NCBI RefSeq assembly: GCF_008629685.1
Contig: NZ_VWSF01000004.1
Location: forward strand, 248,001 to 312,000
DNA from: Adhaeribacter rhizoryzae
GTDB lineage: Bacteria > Bacteroidota > Bacteroidia > Cytophagales > Hymenobacteraceae
DNA: 64,000 nt
Direction: 5' to 3'
The notes under the pieces are model-generated. The model saw nothing but the letters and a program-made list of their open reading frames with translations. It had not been told where the DNA came from and ran no database searches. A program made the translations under genes and the position numbers. Positions 15,488 to 24,061 of this stretch are shown here, piece after piece (position 1 is the first letter of the stretch; each line of letters begins with the position of its first letter).

Positions 15488-15695
15488 CAAAGCGTTTTAA
15501 AGAAACACTTTGGTCAAGCATCTTTGGGTTTTACATTCCTTTGAATTTATTATTGCCGGAATACGTTTTACATCAAACCAGATAAAGTATTTATATACCT
15601 TTCAGGTAAAAACAGCCTTAATCAAATATTGCTTAACAAGGCTATATAGTAATTAACTAATCTATTTAAGGTTAACTGCCTTACACGATTAACAC

Positions 15696-17264
15696 ATGAA
15701 AAAAGAAATTGAACTGGTGGTAACACCAGAAGTGGCTTATAGCGAAGAACTGCTAAACCAGGAAATATTAAAAGCGGCCCGTATTCCCCAAACTGAGGCC
15801 ACCGCCATACATAAATTAAAACGTTCAATTGATGCCCGCGGCCACCAAGTGGTGATGCGGGTAAAAGCCGATGTTTATACGGCTACGCCTCCGGCCGATA
15901 TTCTGAGCCCGGTTTACCAATACCCCAATGTGCGCAACGCCCGCCCGGTAATAATTGTGGGGGCCGGACCGGCCGGATTATTTGCCGCTTTGCGCAGCAT
16001 TGAACTAGGTTTAAAACCCATTATTCTGGAACGGGGCAAAGATGTTCGGACGCGCCGCCGCGATTTAGCCGCCATCAACAAAGAGCATCTTGTTAACCCT
16101 GATTCAAATTATTGTTTTGGCGAAGGCGGGGCCGGTACTTATTCCGATGGTAAATTGTATACCCGCTCTAAAAAGCGGGGCGATATTAACCGGGTATTGC
16201 AAATATTTGTGCAGCACGGCGCTACTTCCGAAATATTATTTGATGCGCATCCGCACATTGGCACGAATAAATTACCGGTAATTATCGCCAACATGCGCGA
16301 AACCATTTTGCAGGCCGGTGGCGAAATTCACTTTGATACCCGCGTTACCGATTTTGTATTAAAAGGCGACACCATGACCGGCGTGATAACGGCCGCCGGC
16401 GATAAATTTGAAGGGGAAGCAGTCATCTTAGCAACCGGTCATTCAGCCCGCGATATTTACGAATTGCTGCACGCTAAAAATATTCTCATCGAAGCCAAGC
16501 CTTTTGCCATGGGCGTACGCGTAGAACACCAGCAATCGCTCATCGACCAAGTGCAATATAAGTGTGCCGACCGCGGCCCTTATTTGCCGGCTTCGTCGTA
16601 TGCGCTGGTGCACCAGGTAACCCAGGATAATAAACAGCGCGGTATATTTTCTTTCTGTATGTGTCCGGGTGGGTTTATTGTGCCGGCCGCCACGGCACCC
16701 GGCGAAGTAGTGGTAAACGGCATGTCGCCGAGCCGCCGCGATTCCAAATTTGCCAATTCCGGCATTGTAGTAGCCATCGACCTGGAAGATTTAAACCTGC
16801 AGAAATATGGCCCTTTGGCCGGATTAAAAATGCAGCAGGATTTAGAGCAAAAAGCCTGGACAATGGGCGGCGGCACCCAAGCCGCTCCGGCGCAGCGCTT
16901 ACTCGATTTTACCCGGCACACAACTTCTGCTAGTTTATTAGAAACTTCTTACCAGCCTGGTTTAACTTCTGTGGATATGCACCAATTATTACCCAAACAC
17001 ATTGGTTACCGGTTGCAGGAAGGTTTTAAGCACTTTGGCACCAAAATGAAAGGCTACTTAACCAACGATGCCCAGATAATTGGCGTAGAAAGCAGAACTT
17101 CGTCGCCGGTGCGTATACCCCGCGATAGAGAAACCCTGGAACACGTGCAAATTAAAAACCTTTACCCTTGCGCCGAAGGTGCCGGTTACGCCGGCGGAAT
17201 TGTATCGGCGGCTATGGACGGCGAACGTTGCGCCGAAAAGGTTTTTGCAAAAATACGTAAGTAG
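15696..17264 (+). CDS. NAD(P)/FAD-dependent oxidoreductase (COG2509-like)
   Basis: A 522-residue flavoprotein. Residues about 1-75 form a small N-terminal domain with KLKRSIDARGHQ. The FAD-binding dinucleotide fold starts at VIIVGAGPAGLFAALRSIELG (about 88-108), followed by NYCFGEGGAGTYSDGKLYTRS and VILATGHSARDIY. The C-terminal YPCAEGAGYAGGIVSAAMDG closes the FAD site. Members of this family are usually annotated only as FAD-dependent dehydrogenases; the substrate is unknown. It is monocistronic, with more than 100 nt on both sides. Confidence 0.82.
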   Translation: MKKEIELVVTPEVAYSEELLNQEILKAARIPQTEATAIHKLKRSIDARGHQVVMRVKADVYTATPPADILSPVYQYPNVRNARPVIIVGAGPAGLFAALRSIELGLKPIILERGKDVRTRRRDLAAINKEHLVNPDSNYCFGEGGAGTYSDGKLYTRSKKRGDINRVLQIFVQHGATSEILFDAHPHIGTNKLPVIIANMRETILQAGGEIHFDTRVTDFVLKGDTMTGVITAAGDKFEGEAVILATGHSARDIYELLHAKNILIEAKPFAMGVRVEHQQSLIDQVQYKCADRGPYLPASSYALVHQVTQDNKQRGIFSFCMCPGGFIVPAATAPGEVVVNGMSPSRRDSKFANSGIVVAIDLEDLNLQKYGPLAGLKMQQDLEQKAWTMGGGTQAAPAQRLLDFTRHTTSASLLETSYQPGLTSVDMHQLLPKHIGYRLQEGFKHFGTKMKGYLTNDAQIIGVESRTSSPVRIPRDRETLEHVQIKNLYPCAEGAGYAGGIVSAAMDGERCAEKVFAKIRK

Positions 17265-17386
17265 GTTTAAAGTTAAGAGTTAAAAGTTAATTCCTGAAAA
17301 ATGGTTAGTGCTGTTGCTGGTAATTTCTTTTCATTTTGAACAGAATAAAACTAACAACTAATTACTAACTACTAAAATCTTAAAAT

Positions 17387-17746
17387 ATGAAGAAAACTGT
17401 TGTGTTGGGAGCTTCCGATAATCCGTCTAGGTACGCTTATTTGGCTGCGAATAAATTAAAACGTTATGGCCATCCGGTAATACCCGTAGGCATCCGGAAA
17501 GGTGAAGTAGCTGGTGAGCAAATTATTACGGAAAAAAAACCAATTGAAGGTGTAGATACCGTAACCTTGTACGTAGGCACCAATAATTTACCTAGTTGGT
17601 ACGAGTATATTTTATCGTTAAAGCCAAAGCGCATTATTTTTAATCCGGGAACCGAAAACCACGAGTTAGAAAAAATGGCCCAGGAGGCCAATATAAAAAC
17701 CATACATGGTTGTACATTAGTTATGTTATCAATGGGGGATTATTAA
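17387..17746 (+). CDS. CoA-binding domain protein (YccU-like)
   Basis: A 119-residue single-domain Rossmann protein. VVLGASDNPSRYAYLAANKL is the nucleotide-binding start of the CoA_binding family, and VTLYVGTNNLPSWYEYILSLKPKRIIFNPGTEN is its conserved middle. The length equals a full single domain as in YccU. The role is unknown beyond likely CoA or nucleotide binding. Its stop codon lies inside the following terminator palindrome. Confidence 0.85.
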   Translation: MKKTVVLGASDNPSRYAYLAANKLKRYGHPVIPVGIRKGEVAGEQIITEKKPIEGVDTVTLYVGTNNLPSWYEYILSLKPKRIIFNPGTENHELEKMAQEANIKTIHGCTLVMLSMGDY

Positions 17747-17761
17747 TAATCCCCTTTTTTT
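17735..17761 (+). terminator. Rho-independent terminator overlapping the CoA-binding gene's stop
   Basis: A 20-bp perfect palindrome (17735-17754; arms GGGGATTATT) is followed by a run of seven T (17755-17761). The last codons and the stop of the CoA-binding gene lie inside the stem. Confidence 0.85.
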
Positions 17762-18059
17762 ATGCCCTTCCATAAAGTCCCACGCTTAATAGATAGAAAT
17801 ATTCTTTCTCTTCTTCTCTGTTTCAAGAGCAAAAGCCTGCTTAAATAATAACTGGCTATTTTTAGGTAAAATATTAATTTTAGATATTCCCCTAAAATAT
17901 TCATTCTGAAATTATTAGGGTTTTATTTACAAGCATTTTACCCGGAACGGTAATTTATTTTAAAATAATTTTTAATCTTCAGGCAACCACCTAACGCCGG
18001 TTTACATCTAACTTAACAAACAGCAATATTTAGGCTATCGAAATACATTTACCACCATC
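17747..18059. other. Intergenic region before the ECF sigma operon
   Basis: Apart from the terminator tail, this is AT-rich DNA with several AATATT-type tracts and no open frame or RNA gene I can support. It must hold the promoter of the sigma-factor operon, but I found no clear TAnnTTTG box. Confidence 0.5.
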
Positions 18060-18593
18060 GTGAGCGAACCCGAAATAATTAAAGGACTTCTGAAAGGCGA
18101 AGGCAAAGCACAAAAGTTCGTGTATGAGAAGTACGCGGCAATAATGCTGGGTATTTGTATTCGGTACCTCAAAAACCAAATGGATGCCGAGGAAATAATG
18201 CTGAACGGCTTTGTAAGAATATTTGGCAATATTGGTCAGTTTGAAAATAAAGGCAGCTTTGAGGGATGGATGAAACGGATTGTAATTAACGAAGCACTGG
18301 GCTTTTTAAGGAAGAAAGAACCGTTGCATTTGGCCATTGAAAAAGAACACATACAGGTAGCCGCTGAGGCTAATGCCGAAATGGATTTAGCAGTAGAAGA
18401 TTTATTGAACCTGCTGCACGATTTACCGGCCGGCTACCGCACCGTTTTTAACCTGTACGCCATAGAAGGTTACTCGCACAAAGAAATTGCCGAGATGCTC
18501 GATATTACCGAAGGTACCTCTAAATCGCAGTTAAGTAAAGCCCGGGCTCTTTTGCAAAAAAGGTTAACCGGTCAGGAAGTTTGGACAAATTAG
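18060..18593 (+). CDS. ECF-family RNA polymerase sigma factor
   Basis: A 177-residue sigma-70 relative with regions 2 and 4 only. Region 2 is about residues 20-90 (FVYEKYAAIMLGICIRYLKNQMDAEEIMLNGFVRIF, then FEGWMKRIVINEALGFLRKK). Region 4 is about 120-172 (LPAGYRTVFNLYAIEGYSHKEIAEMLDITEGTSKSQLSKAR), a helix-turn-helix for the -35 element. The start is GTG at 18060. A putative anti-sigma gene follows after 3 nt, then a barrel protein, the usual Bacteroidota layout for an envelope-stress sigma factor. Confidence 0.9.
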   Translation: MSEPEIIKGLLKGEGKAQKFVYEKYAAIMLGICIRYLKNQMDAEEIMLNGFVRIFGNIGQFENKGSFEGWMKRIVINEALGFLRKKEPLHLAIEKEHIQVAAEANAEMDLAVEDLLNLLHDLPAGYRTVFNLYAIEGYSHKEIAEMLDITEGTSKSQLSKARALLQKRLTGQEVWTN

Positions 18594-18596
18594 ATT

Positions 18597-19424
18597 ATGG
18601 AACTAGAAGAAATAGATAAATTATTTAAAAACCGTTTAGGCAATTTGCCGGTACCGCCCTCGGCCGATGCCTGGATGCGCCTGCAAGCCAAAATGGAACC
18701 GCCCAAAAAAGAGCGCACCATGTGGATTTATTACGCGGCAGCCAGCGTGGTCATATTGCTGGTATCGGGTTTGTTGCTTTTCCGGAATTATAATTCGGAC
18801 CCAACACTTTCGGTAGCGCAAACTGAAGTTAAAAAACCAGCGGAAAAAAATAATTCAGAAATTCCGGCAACGCAGGCAACCTCACCAACAGAAATGCCAT
18901 CTACTTCGGAAACAGCAGTAATTGCCCAAGTGGAAAAAGCAGCAGAAGTTGATGTTGAAAAGCAAATTGTTAATATCCGGAAAGAAGCTACCGAAAAGAA
19001 AGAAGTGGTAAAAATTGCACAAGCTAAACCGAAAGCTTCTGGTAAAAAAACCGAAAAAGAATTGCCAGTTACAATGCCGGAAAAGCCTGAAACTGAAAAT
19101 GCCCCAGCACTGGCCGTACAAAACAAAGTAATTGCGCCGGCCGAAAACCAAAGTGTTGCCGCCAATAATGCAAACAACCAGGTGGTGCAGGTGCTGATTA
19201 AACAGGACAACACCGATGATGCAACGCTTGCCTATAACGCAGATACTGACCTCCGGGAAAGCATTAGCAAGAAAGGGGCCTTGCTGAAAAATATTTACAA
19301 ACAGGCCCGTAATCTTAAAAACGGCGAACCGGTAGAACTGGCCGCATTAGGCCTGGACCCTGAAAAAATAAACTCCGAAAAAGAAAATATTAAACAGAAA
19401 TTAAACAAAGTTATCTCACTCTAA
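18597..19424 (+). CDS. Probable anti-sigma factor / single-pass membrane protein
   Basis: A 275-residue protein of no named family. The first 40 residues (LEEIDKLFKNRLGNLPVPPSADAWMRLQAKM) match the cytosolic heads of Bacteroidota anti-sigma proteins that lack a zinc motif. One membrane helix follows at about 43-62 (MWIYYAAASVVILLVSGLLLF). The periplasmic part is low-complexity, rich in Ala, Glu, Lys and Pro, and ends in a more regular helix-forming tail. Position, 3 nt after the sigma gene, is the main argument for the anti-sigma role. Confidence 0.7.
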   Translation: MELEEIDKLFKNRLGNLPVPPSADAWMRLQAKMEPPKKERTMWIYYAAASVVILLVSGLLLFRNYNSDPTLSVAQTEVKKPAEKNNSEIPATQATSPTEMPSTSETAVIAQVEKAAEVDVEKQIVNIRKEATEKKEVVKIAQAKPKASGKKTEKELPVTMPEKPETENAPALAVQNKVIAPAENQSVAANNANNQVVQVLIKQDNTDDATLAYNADTDLRESISKKGALLKNIYKQARNLKNGEPVELAALGLDPEKINSEKENIKQKLNKVISL

Positions 19425-19437
19425 TCTTTAAATAATT

Positions 19438-20553
19438 ATGAAACCCCTGAAGTTTATACTGGCCATTTTAATGGTCGCGGCTACTGCTTTGCCTTTACGC
19501 GCAGAAATATTTAGAACTACTGCCCCCAACCCGAAAGACACCATTTTTATAAAATTACCCAATGGAGCCGGCATGAACTTAATTGTGAAAAATACCGATG
19601 AACTAAAATCACTGCAAGATTATAAATTAGATTCGCTGGTGCAAATGCTGGGCAAATACGTGGAGCAAATTGAAAACATGGAAAAAGCCAATCGGCACCA
19701 GGAAGGCAAAGAGCTAACCATGACTTTTTACCCAGCCAAAGACCAGAAAAACCCGAATGCTCCCGAAACCATAACTATTACCTTATCGGCGGCCTCGGTT
19801 AATACCATGCACGATAATGCTAAAAGCAAAGGTTTTATAGAAGGTATTAAAATTTTTGTGGAGCACCAGGAAAATAAAAAGAATAACAGCACCGTCGATA
19901 AAGATTCGGTTAAAGCCGAAGTTAAAAAAGAAAAAGCCAGACGCCGCACTTCTTCGCAAGGTTACCTGGATGTGGGTTTAAACACTTTTGTAAATGCCCC
20001 CAAAGACAACGGCGATATGTACGACTTACGGCCTTTGGGCTCACGATTTGTAAACCTGGCACAATATTACCGCATCCGGATTGGCAACCAGAACAGCCCT
20101 TTTTACCTGAAACCCGGCGTAGAGGTAACCTTTAACAACTACATGTTCGATAAGAATAATTATTTAGTAGACGATAATGGCGTATCTAAAATGGTAAAAG
20201 AAACCACCCGCTCTTTAGAGAAAAGTAAACTGGCTACTTCGTCTATCAATGCGTCTTTAATGCCCGAGTTACGGTTCCAGGAGAAAAATGGCAAAGACGG
20301 CTTCAAAATTGGCATGGGCGGATTTGTAGGTTATCGCCTGGGCAGCCACACCAAACTTAAATACCAACTGGAAGGCGACACCGAAAAAGACAAAGAACGC
20401 AGCAGTTACAACTTAGAAGATTTTCAGTACGGCGTTAACTTTGCCATCGGCTACCGCAAGTTCGAAGTATACACCAAGTATAACCTGAATAATTTATTTA
20501 AAGAAAACCGCGGTCCGCAAATGAATGTCATCAGCTTTGGTTTTCGGATTTAA
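19438..20553 (+). CDS. Predicted outer-membrane beta-barrel protein of the sigma operon
   Basis: A 371-residue exported protein with signal peptide (FILAILMVAATALPLRA). Residues about 25-165 are polar, with helix and charged linker (KKNNSTVDKDSVKAEVKKEKARRR). From about 175, alternating aromatic/polar strands (YLDVGLNTFVN, YYRIRIGNQ, FYLKPGVEVTFNNYMF, KFEVYTKYNLNNLF) end in VISFGFRI with the terminal aromatic-containing strand typical of outer-membrane barrels. It follows the anti-sigma gene by 13 nt and is likely the operon's envelope effector. The family is unnamed. Confidence 0.7.
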   Translation: MKPLKFILAILMVAATALPLRAEIFRTTAPNPKDTIFIKLPNGAGMNLIVKNTDELKSLQDYKLDSLVQMLGKYVEQIENMEKANRHQEGKELTMTFYPAKDQKNPNAPETITITLSAASVNTMHDNAKSKGFIEGIKIFVEHQENKKNNSTVDKDSVKAEVKKEKARRRTSSQGYLDVGLNTFVNAPKDNGDMYDLRPLGSRFVNLAQYYRIRIGNQNSPFYLKPGVEVTFNNYMFDKNNYLVDDNGVSKMVKETTRSLEKSKLATSSINASLMPELRFQEKNGKDGFKIGMGGFVGYRLGSHTKLKYQLEGDTEKDKERSSYNLEDFQYGVNFAIGYRKFEVYTKYNLNNLFKENRGPQMNVISFGFRI

Positions 20554-20578
20554 AATCTGTTGCTTTGGTAAAGAAAAT

Positions 20579-20608
20579 AAAAAAGGAGCTGATTAAAGCT
20601 CCTTTTTT
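20579..20608 (+). terminator. Rho-independent terminator of the sigma operon
   Basis: Arms AAAAAAGGAGCT and AGCTCCTTTTTT pair around the loop GATTAA, ending in a run of T. It lies 26 nt after the barrel gene's stop codon. Confidence 0.85.
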
Positions 20609-20655
20609 GTTCAATACAAAGAAGTTTAGATTTACTAATATTGCGGTTCAAGCAA

Positions 20656-20728
20656 CTCACCCGTGTCATTCAGGAGGAACCTATTTGGCAGGTAACTAAA
20701 TAGTTTCCTCCTGAATGACAAAGGTGGG
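20656..20728. repeat. Palindromic repeat family A, copy 1
   Basis: An imperfect inverted repeat of about 73 bp. The left arm contains TGTCATTCAGGAGGAA, the right arm TTTCCTCCTGAATGACA, and the central part CTATTTGGCAGGTAACTA. It matches copies at 27164-27236 and 41084-41157, all in the same orientation. It lies between two converging transcripts. Confidence 0.88.
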
Positions 20729-20792
20729 ATCAAAAGTTTTGAAATATAAAATATTGTACATCAGTATCTTAACTATTATTCAAACTTTTTAA

Positions 20793-21545
20793 TTATTCCT
20801 CAATATTCCTATAAAAATTATCTACCAAAATAGCCGTAGCCGTAGCCACATTCAACGATTCGGCTTGGCCAAATCCCGGAATTTTAATCAGGTTTTTTAC
20901 TTTTTCGGCCACGGCTGGGCTTAAACCATTTGCTTCGTTGCCCATTACTATTATTCCTTCGGGGTGCAATTGCAGCCGATGAATATTCTGGCCGTTTAAA
21001 GCGGCACCGTAAATATTAAACTTACTGGAATATTGGTCTAAAAATTCGGGTAAATTTACGTAGGTAGCCGAAACGCGGCAAAAAGAACCCATGGTGGCCG
21101 CTATAACTTTGGGATTATAAAAATCGGCGCAGGTTTGAGAACAAATAATATTTTTAATACCGTACCAATCGGCCAACCGGATAATAGTACCTAAATTGCC
21201 GGGGTCCCGAATATCATCCAAAGCAATGGTAAAAAGATTTTGAGAAGGATTAAACGGTTCTGGTTTTTTAATTTTAGCAATGGCCAGCGCCGCGTTGTTA
21301 GAGGCATAGGTGCCCGCTTTTATTAAATCTTCTTCCGTAATAATTTCATAAGCATAACCTTTGTGCAGGATTTTGGTATTGGATTGATAAAATGTTTCGG
21401 TTATAAAAAGCTTTTCAATGACAAAATCTGAATGCAGCAATTCCCGCACGCTTTTTGCCCCTTCTACCAGGAAGGCTTGGTGAATTAGCCGATATTTTTT
21501 TATTTGCAGGGAGTTAATATATTTTACTAAGGCTTTCGATAACAT
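20793..21545 (-). CDS. TrmH/SpoU-family RNA 2'-O-ribose methyltransferase
   Basis: A 250-residue SPOUT methyltransferase. The N-terminal substrate-binding domain has KYRLIHQAFLVEGAKSV. The catalytic SPOUT motifs follow: LDDIRDPGNLGTIIRLADW (motif 1), IIVMGNEANGLSP (motif 2) and IPGFGQAESLNVATATAILV (motif 3, which forms the SAM-binding knot). I place the start at the ATG at 21545 because homologues begin near MLSK; the frame extends to 21593 but would run into the opposite gene. The start codon is only 14 bp from the divergent tamL start. The exact target RNA is unknown. Confidence 0.88.
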   Translation of the reverse strand: MLSKALVKYINSLQIKKYRLIHQAFLVEGAKSVRELLHSDFVIEKLFITETFYQSNTKILHKGYAYEIITEEDLIKAGTYASNNAALAIAKIKKPEPFNPSQNLFTIALDDIRDPGNLGTIIRLADWYGIKNIICSQTCADFYNPKVIAATMGSFCRVSATYVNLPEFLDQYSSKFNIYGAALNGQNIHRLQLHPEGIIVMGNEANGLSPAVAEKVKNLIKIPGFGQAESLNVATATAILVDNFYRNIEE

Positions 21546-21559
21546 AGCGGCAACTGCTT

Positions 21560-24040
21560 TTGAAACTTCGATTTTACATATTCTTATTTTCAATCACAAT
21601 ATTATTTTTGGGTAGCTGCGTTCCTACCCAGCAGCTGGCCGATAACGAAAAGCTTTTATACAAAATAAAGCTGCGGGGCGTAGAAGAAAACGACCTCAAC
21701 CGGATTATAGCTTTGTACCAGCAACGCCCCAACCGTAAAGTGCTGGGCGCAACCCCTTATTTATCTATTTATTATTTTGGTAAGAAATTTTACAACCCCA
21801 AAAAAATAGAGCAGCGCCTGGTGCAAAAACGGGCCGAAATGGACCAGCGAATAAAACGAGCCGGTACCGATACTAGCCGTATTGATAGATTATTGCAAAA
21901 ACGCGAGAAAAAAGTTTCCCGGATAACCAAGCACCTGGAAGAAGGTAACTCCATTATGCTAATTGGCGAACCGCCTGTAATTTACGATTCGCTTAAAGCC
22001 CAGGCCACCCTCCAGCAGATTCATAATTATTTAAACTCCAAGGGTTATTTTAAGCACGCCGCTTCTTTTAGCACCGAAACGCAGAATAAAAAATTAACCC
22101 TGAATTATAATATTCAGGAAAATGTGCCCTACACTTATTCGCAGGTTAATTACAACATAAAAGACAAGGCCGTAGCCGCTATAATAGATTCTACCCGTGC
22201 CGAAGCTTTGGTGAAAGTAAACCAGCACTACGACGAAGAATTACTGGTAAAAGAGCGCGACCGCATTGAATTGCTTTTGAAGAACCTGGGCTATTACCAG
22301 TTTAAAAAGCAATATATTGTAGCCGATGTAGATACCAGCTTTGAGCCCAACCAGGTAAGGCTGCAAATAACCATTAACAACGATAATGATACCATTCCGC
22401 ACCAGCTTTTCAGGTTGGGCAAAGTATATTTTAAAGCCGATGCCAATTTAGAACGCTTTGGCCTGGAACGCGATACCGTTTTGTTTAACCGCAATTATTA
22501 CCTCGCCTACAACCACCGTATTTCGCCCCGCATCATCGATAAAAAAATTGCTTTGCGCCCCGGTCAGCGGTACAGTTTGCGCCGCACTTCTATTACCAAC
22601 CGGCTCCTGACCAATTTAGATATGTTTCGGTTTTTGAGCATTAATTACCAGGTAGATACCCTTAACCCAGCTTTACTAACAGCTTATATTAATGCCAATC
22701 CCAGCCGCCGGTTTCAGGAAACCACCGAAGCCGGTTTGAGTTACAGCGCCAACCTGCCCGGCCCCTTTGGTAATCTGCGGCTAACGGCCCGTAATATTTT
22801 TGGTGGGGCCGAATTGTTTGAAGTAGGTGTACGGGGTGGTTTAGAAGGCCAGTTTGCTTTAAATGGCCGGCGCGATAATGCCCAGCGACCCGGATCGGTG
22901 TATACTACTGAGCTTGGCGCCAACATGGCCGTTATTTTTCCGCAGTTTTTAATGCCTTTTAACACCAACCGGCTATTTGTCCGGTATAGCCCGCGAACCC
23001 GGGTTAATTTAAATTATACGTACATCGATCGTCAGGAATTTACCCGTACCAACCAGCAAACCACCTTCGATTATATCTGGCAGATTTCGAACCAACTGCA
23101 ACATGTTTTTACCCCTTTTGATATAAGCATAAACTCCACAAATAATATCGACCCCGGATTTAGTCAGCGGTTGATAAATGCCCGGCCCGAGCAGAACCGG
23201 GAAGTACCAACCACTTACGAAAAAAGTTTTGCCTCTTCTTTTATTTCCAGCATGAATTATACCCGCGTGTATAATACCAATAATTATAACCATACCTTGG
23301 ATGCTACTTTTACCCGGTTTTTCATAGAAGAATCGGGTTTGCTAGGCAGCCTGGCTTTCCGGGGCAAGGATTCTATATCGTTAAATAATGATTATTTAAA
23401 AGTTTTTAAATATTACCGGTTTAACACCGATTTCCGCCGTTATTTTAAATTAGCCCATACTACTTTTTTGGTGTCCCGGCTAAATATTGGCTTGGCCCGC
23501 GCTTTCGATAAAAACGATTATTTGCCTTACGATCGCTATTATTACGCCGGTGGCGGTACCAGTGTGCGGGCATTCCGGCCGCGCCGCCTAGGCCCGGGTT
23601 CTTATTTCCCGATTAGCCGCGATTCTTTGGGCCGCCTGGAATTAGAAGCCGATGGCGTTACTTACCGCCGGGATATTCAAAGCGAACAACAAGGAGAATT
23701 GCTGCTGGAAGGTAATCTGGAATACCGGTTTAACCTGTTCAGCTTTGTAAACGGTGCCGTGTTTCTGGATGCCGGAAACGTCTGGATGCTGACCAAAGAT
23801 CCGGCCCGACCCGGTTCCCAGTTCGAGTTTAAAGATTTCTGGAAAGAATTTGCGGTAGGTACCGGTTTTGGTCTCCGGTTCGATTTTACTTTTCTTATTG
23901 CCCGCATCGATCTTTCGGCCAAGGTTTACGACCCTTCCCTGCCGCTGGGCAAAAGGTTTGTGCTGGATAAAACGGCCATCTTTAAAACCGATAATTATTA
24001 TAACATGGCTTTTAACCTGGGTATCGGCTACCCGTTTTAA
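21560..24040 (+). CDS. tamL: Translocation and assembly module lipoprotein TamL (BamA/TamA superfamily)
   Basis: An 826-residue Omp85-family protein of the lipid-anchored Bacteroidota type. The N-terminus from the TTG at 21560 is a lipoprotein signal with LFLGSC as lipobox, which supports that start. POTRA-like segments occupy about residues 100-370 (YTYSQVNYNIKD, RLGKVYFKAD, LTNLDMFRFLSINYQVD). The C-terminal half is the 16-strand barrel with RAFRPRRLGPG (the conserved lid/loop region), FLDAGNVW and a final FNLGIGYPF. It should help insert or export outer-membrane proteins. The partner TamB is not adjacent in this window. Confidence 0.85.
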   Translation: MKLRFYIFLFSITILFLGSCVPTQQLADNEKLLYKIKLRGVEENDLNRIIALYQQRPNRKVLGATPYLSIYYFGKKFYNPKKIEQRLVQKRAEMDQRIKRAGTDTSRIDRLLQKREKKVSRITKHLEEGNSIMLIGEPPVIYDSLKAQATLQQIHNYLNSKGYFKHAASFSTETQNKKLTLNYNIQENVPYTYSQVNYNIKDKAVAAIIDSTRAEALVKVNQHYDEELLVKERDRIELLLKNLGYYQFKKQYIVADVDTSFEPNQVRLQITINNDNDTIPHQLFRLGKVYFKADANLERFGLERDTVLFNRNYYLAYNHRISPRIIDKKIALRPGQRYSLRRTSITNRLLTNLDMFRFLSINYQVDTLNPALLTAYINANPSRRFQETTEAGLSYSANLPGPFGNLRLTARNIFGGAELFEVGVRGGLEGQFALNGRRDNAQRPGSVYTTELGANMAVIFPQFLMPFNTNRLFVRYSPRTRVNLNYTYIDRQEFTRTNQQTTFDYIWQISNQLQHVFTPFDISINSTNNIDPGFSQRLINARPEQNREVPTTYEKSFASSFISSMNYTRVYNTNNYNHTLDATFTRFFIEESGLLGSLAFRGKDSISLNNDYLKVFKYYRFNTDFRRYFKLAHTTFLVSRLNIGLARAFDKNDYLPYDRYYYAGGGTSVRAFRPRRLGPGSYFPISRDSLGRLELEADGVTYRRDIQSEQQGELLLEGNLEYRFNLFSFVNGAVFLDAGNVWMLTKDPARPGSQFEFKDFWKEFAVGTGFGLRFDFTFLIARIDLSAKVYDPSLPLGKRFVLDKTAIFKTDNYYNMAFNLGIGYPF

Positions 24041-24061
24041 ATATTTTGCAAAAAGAATTTA

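Noticed and set aside
15622-15828. Minus-strand frame opposite the start of the FAD oxidoreductase gene
   Set aside because: It overlaps the well-supported plus-strand gene and shows no family pattern; it is a reading-frame shadow.
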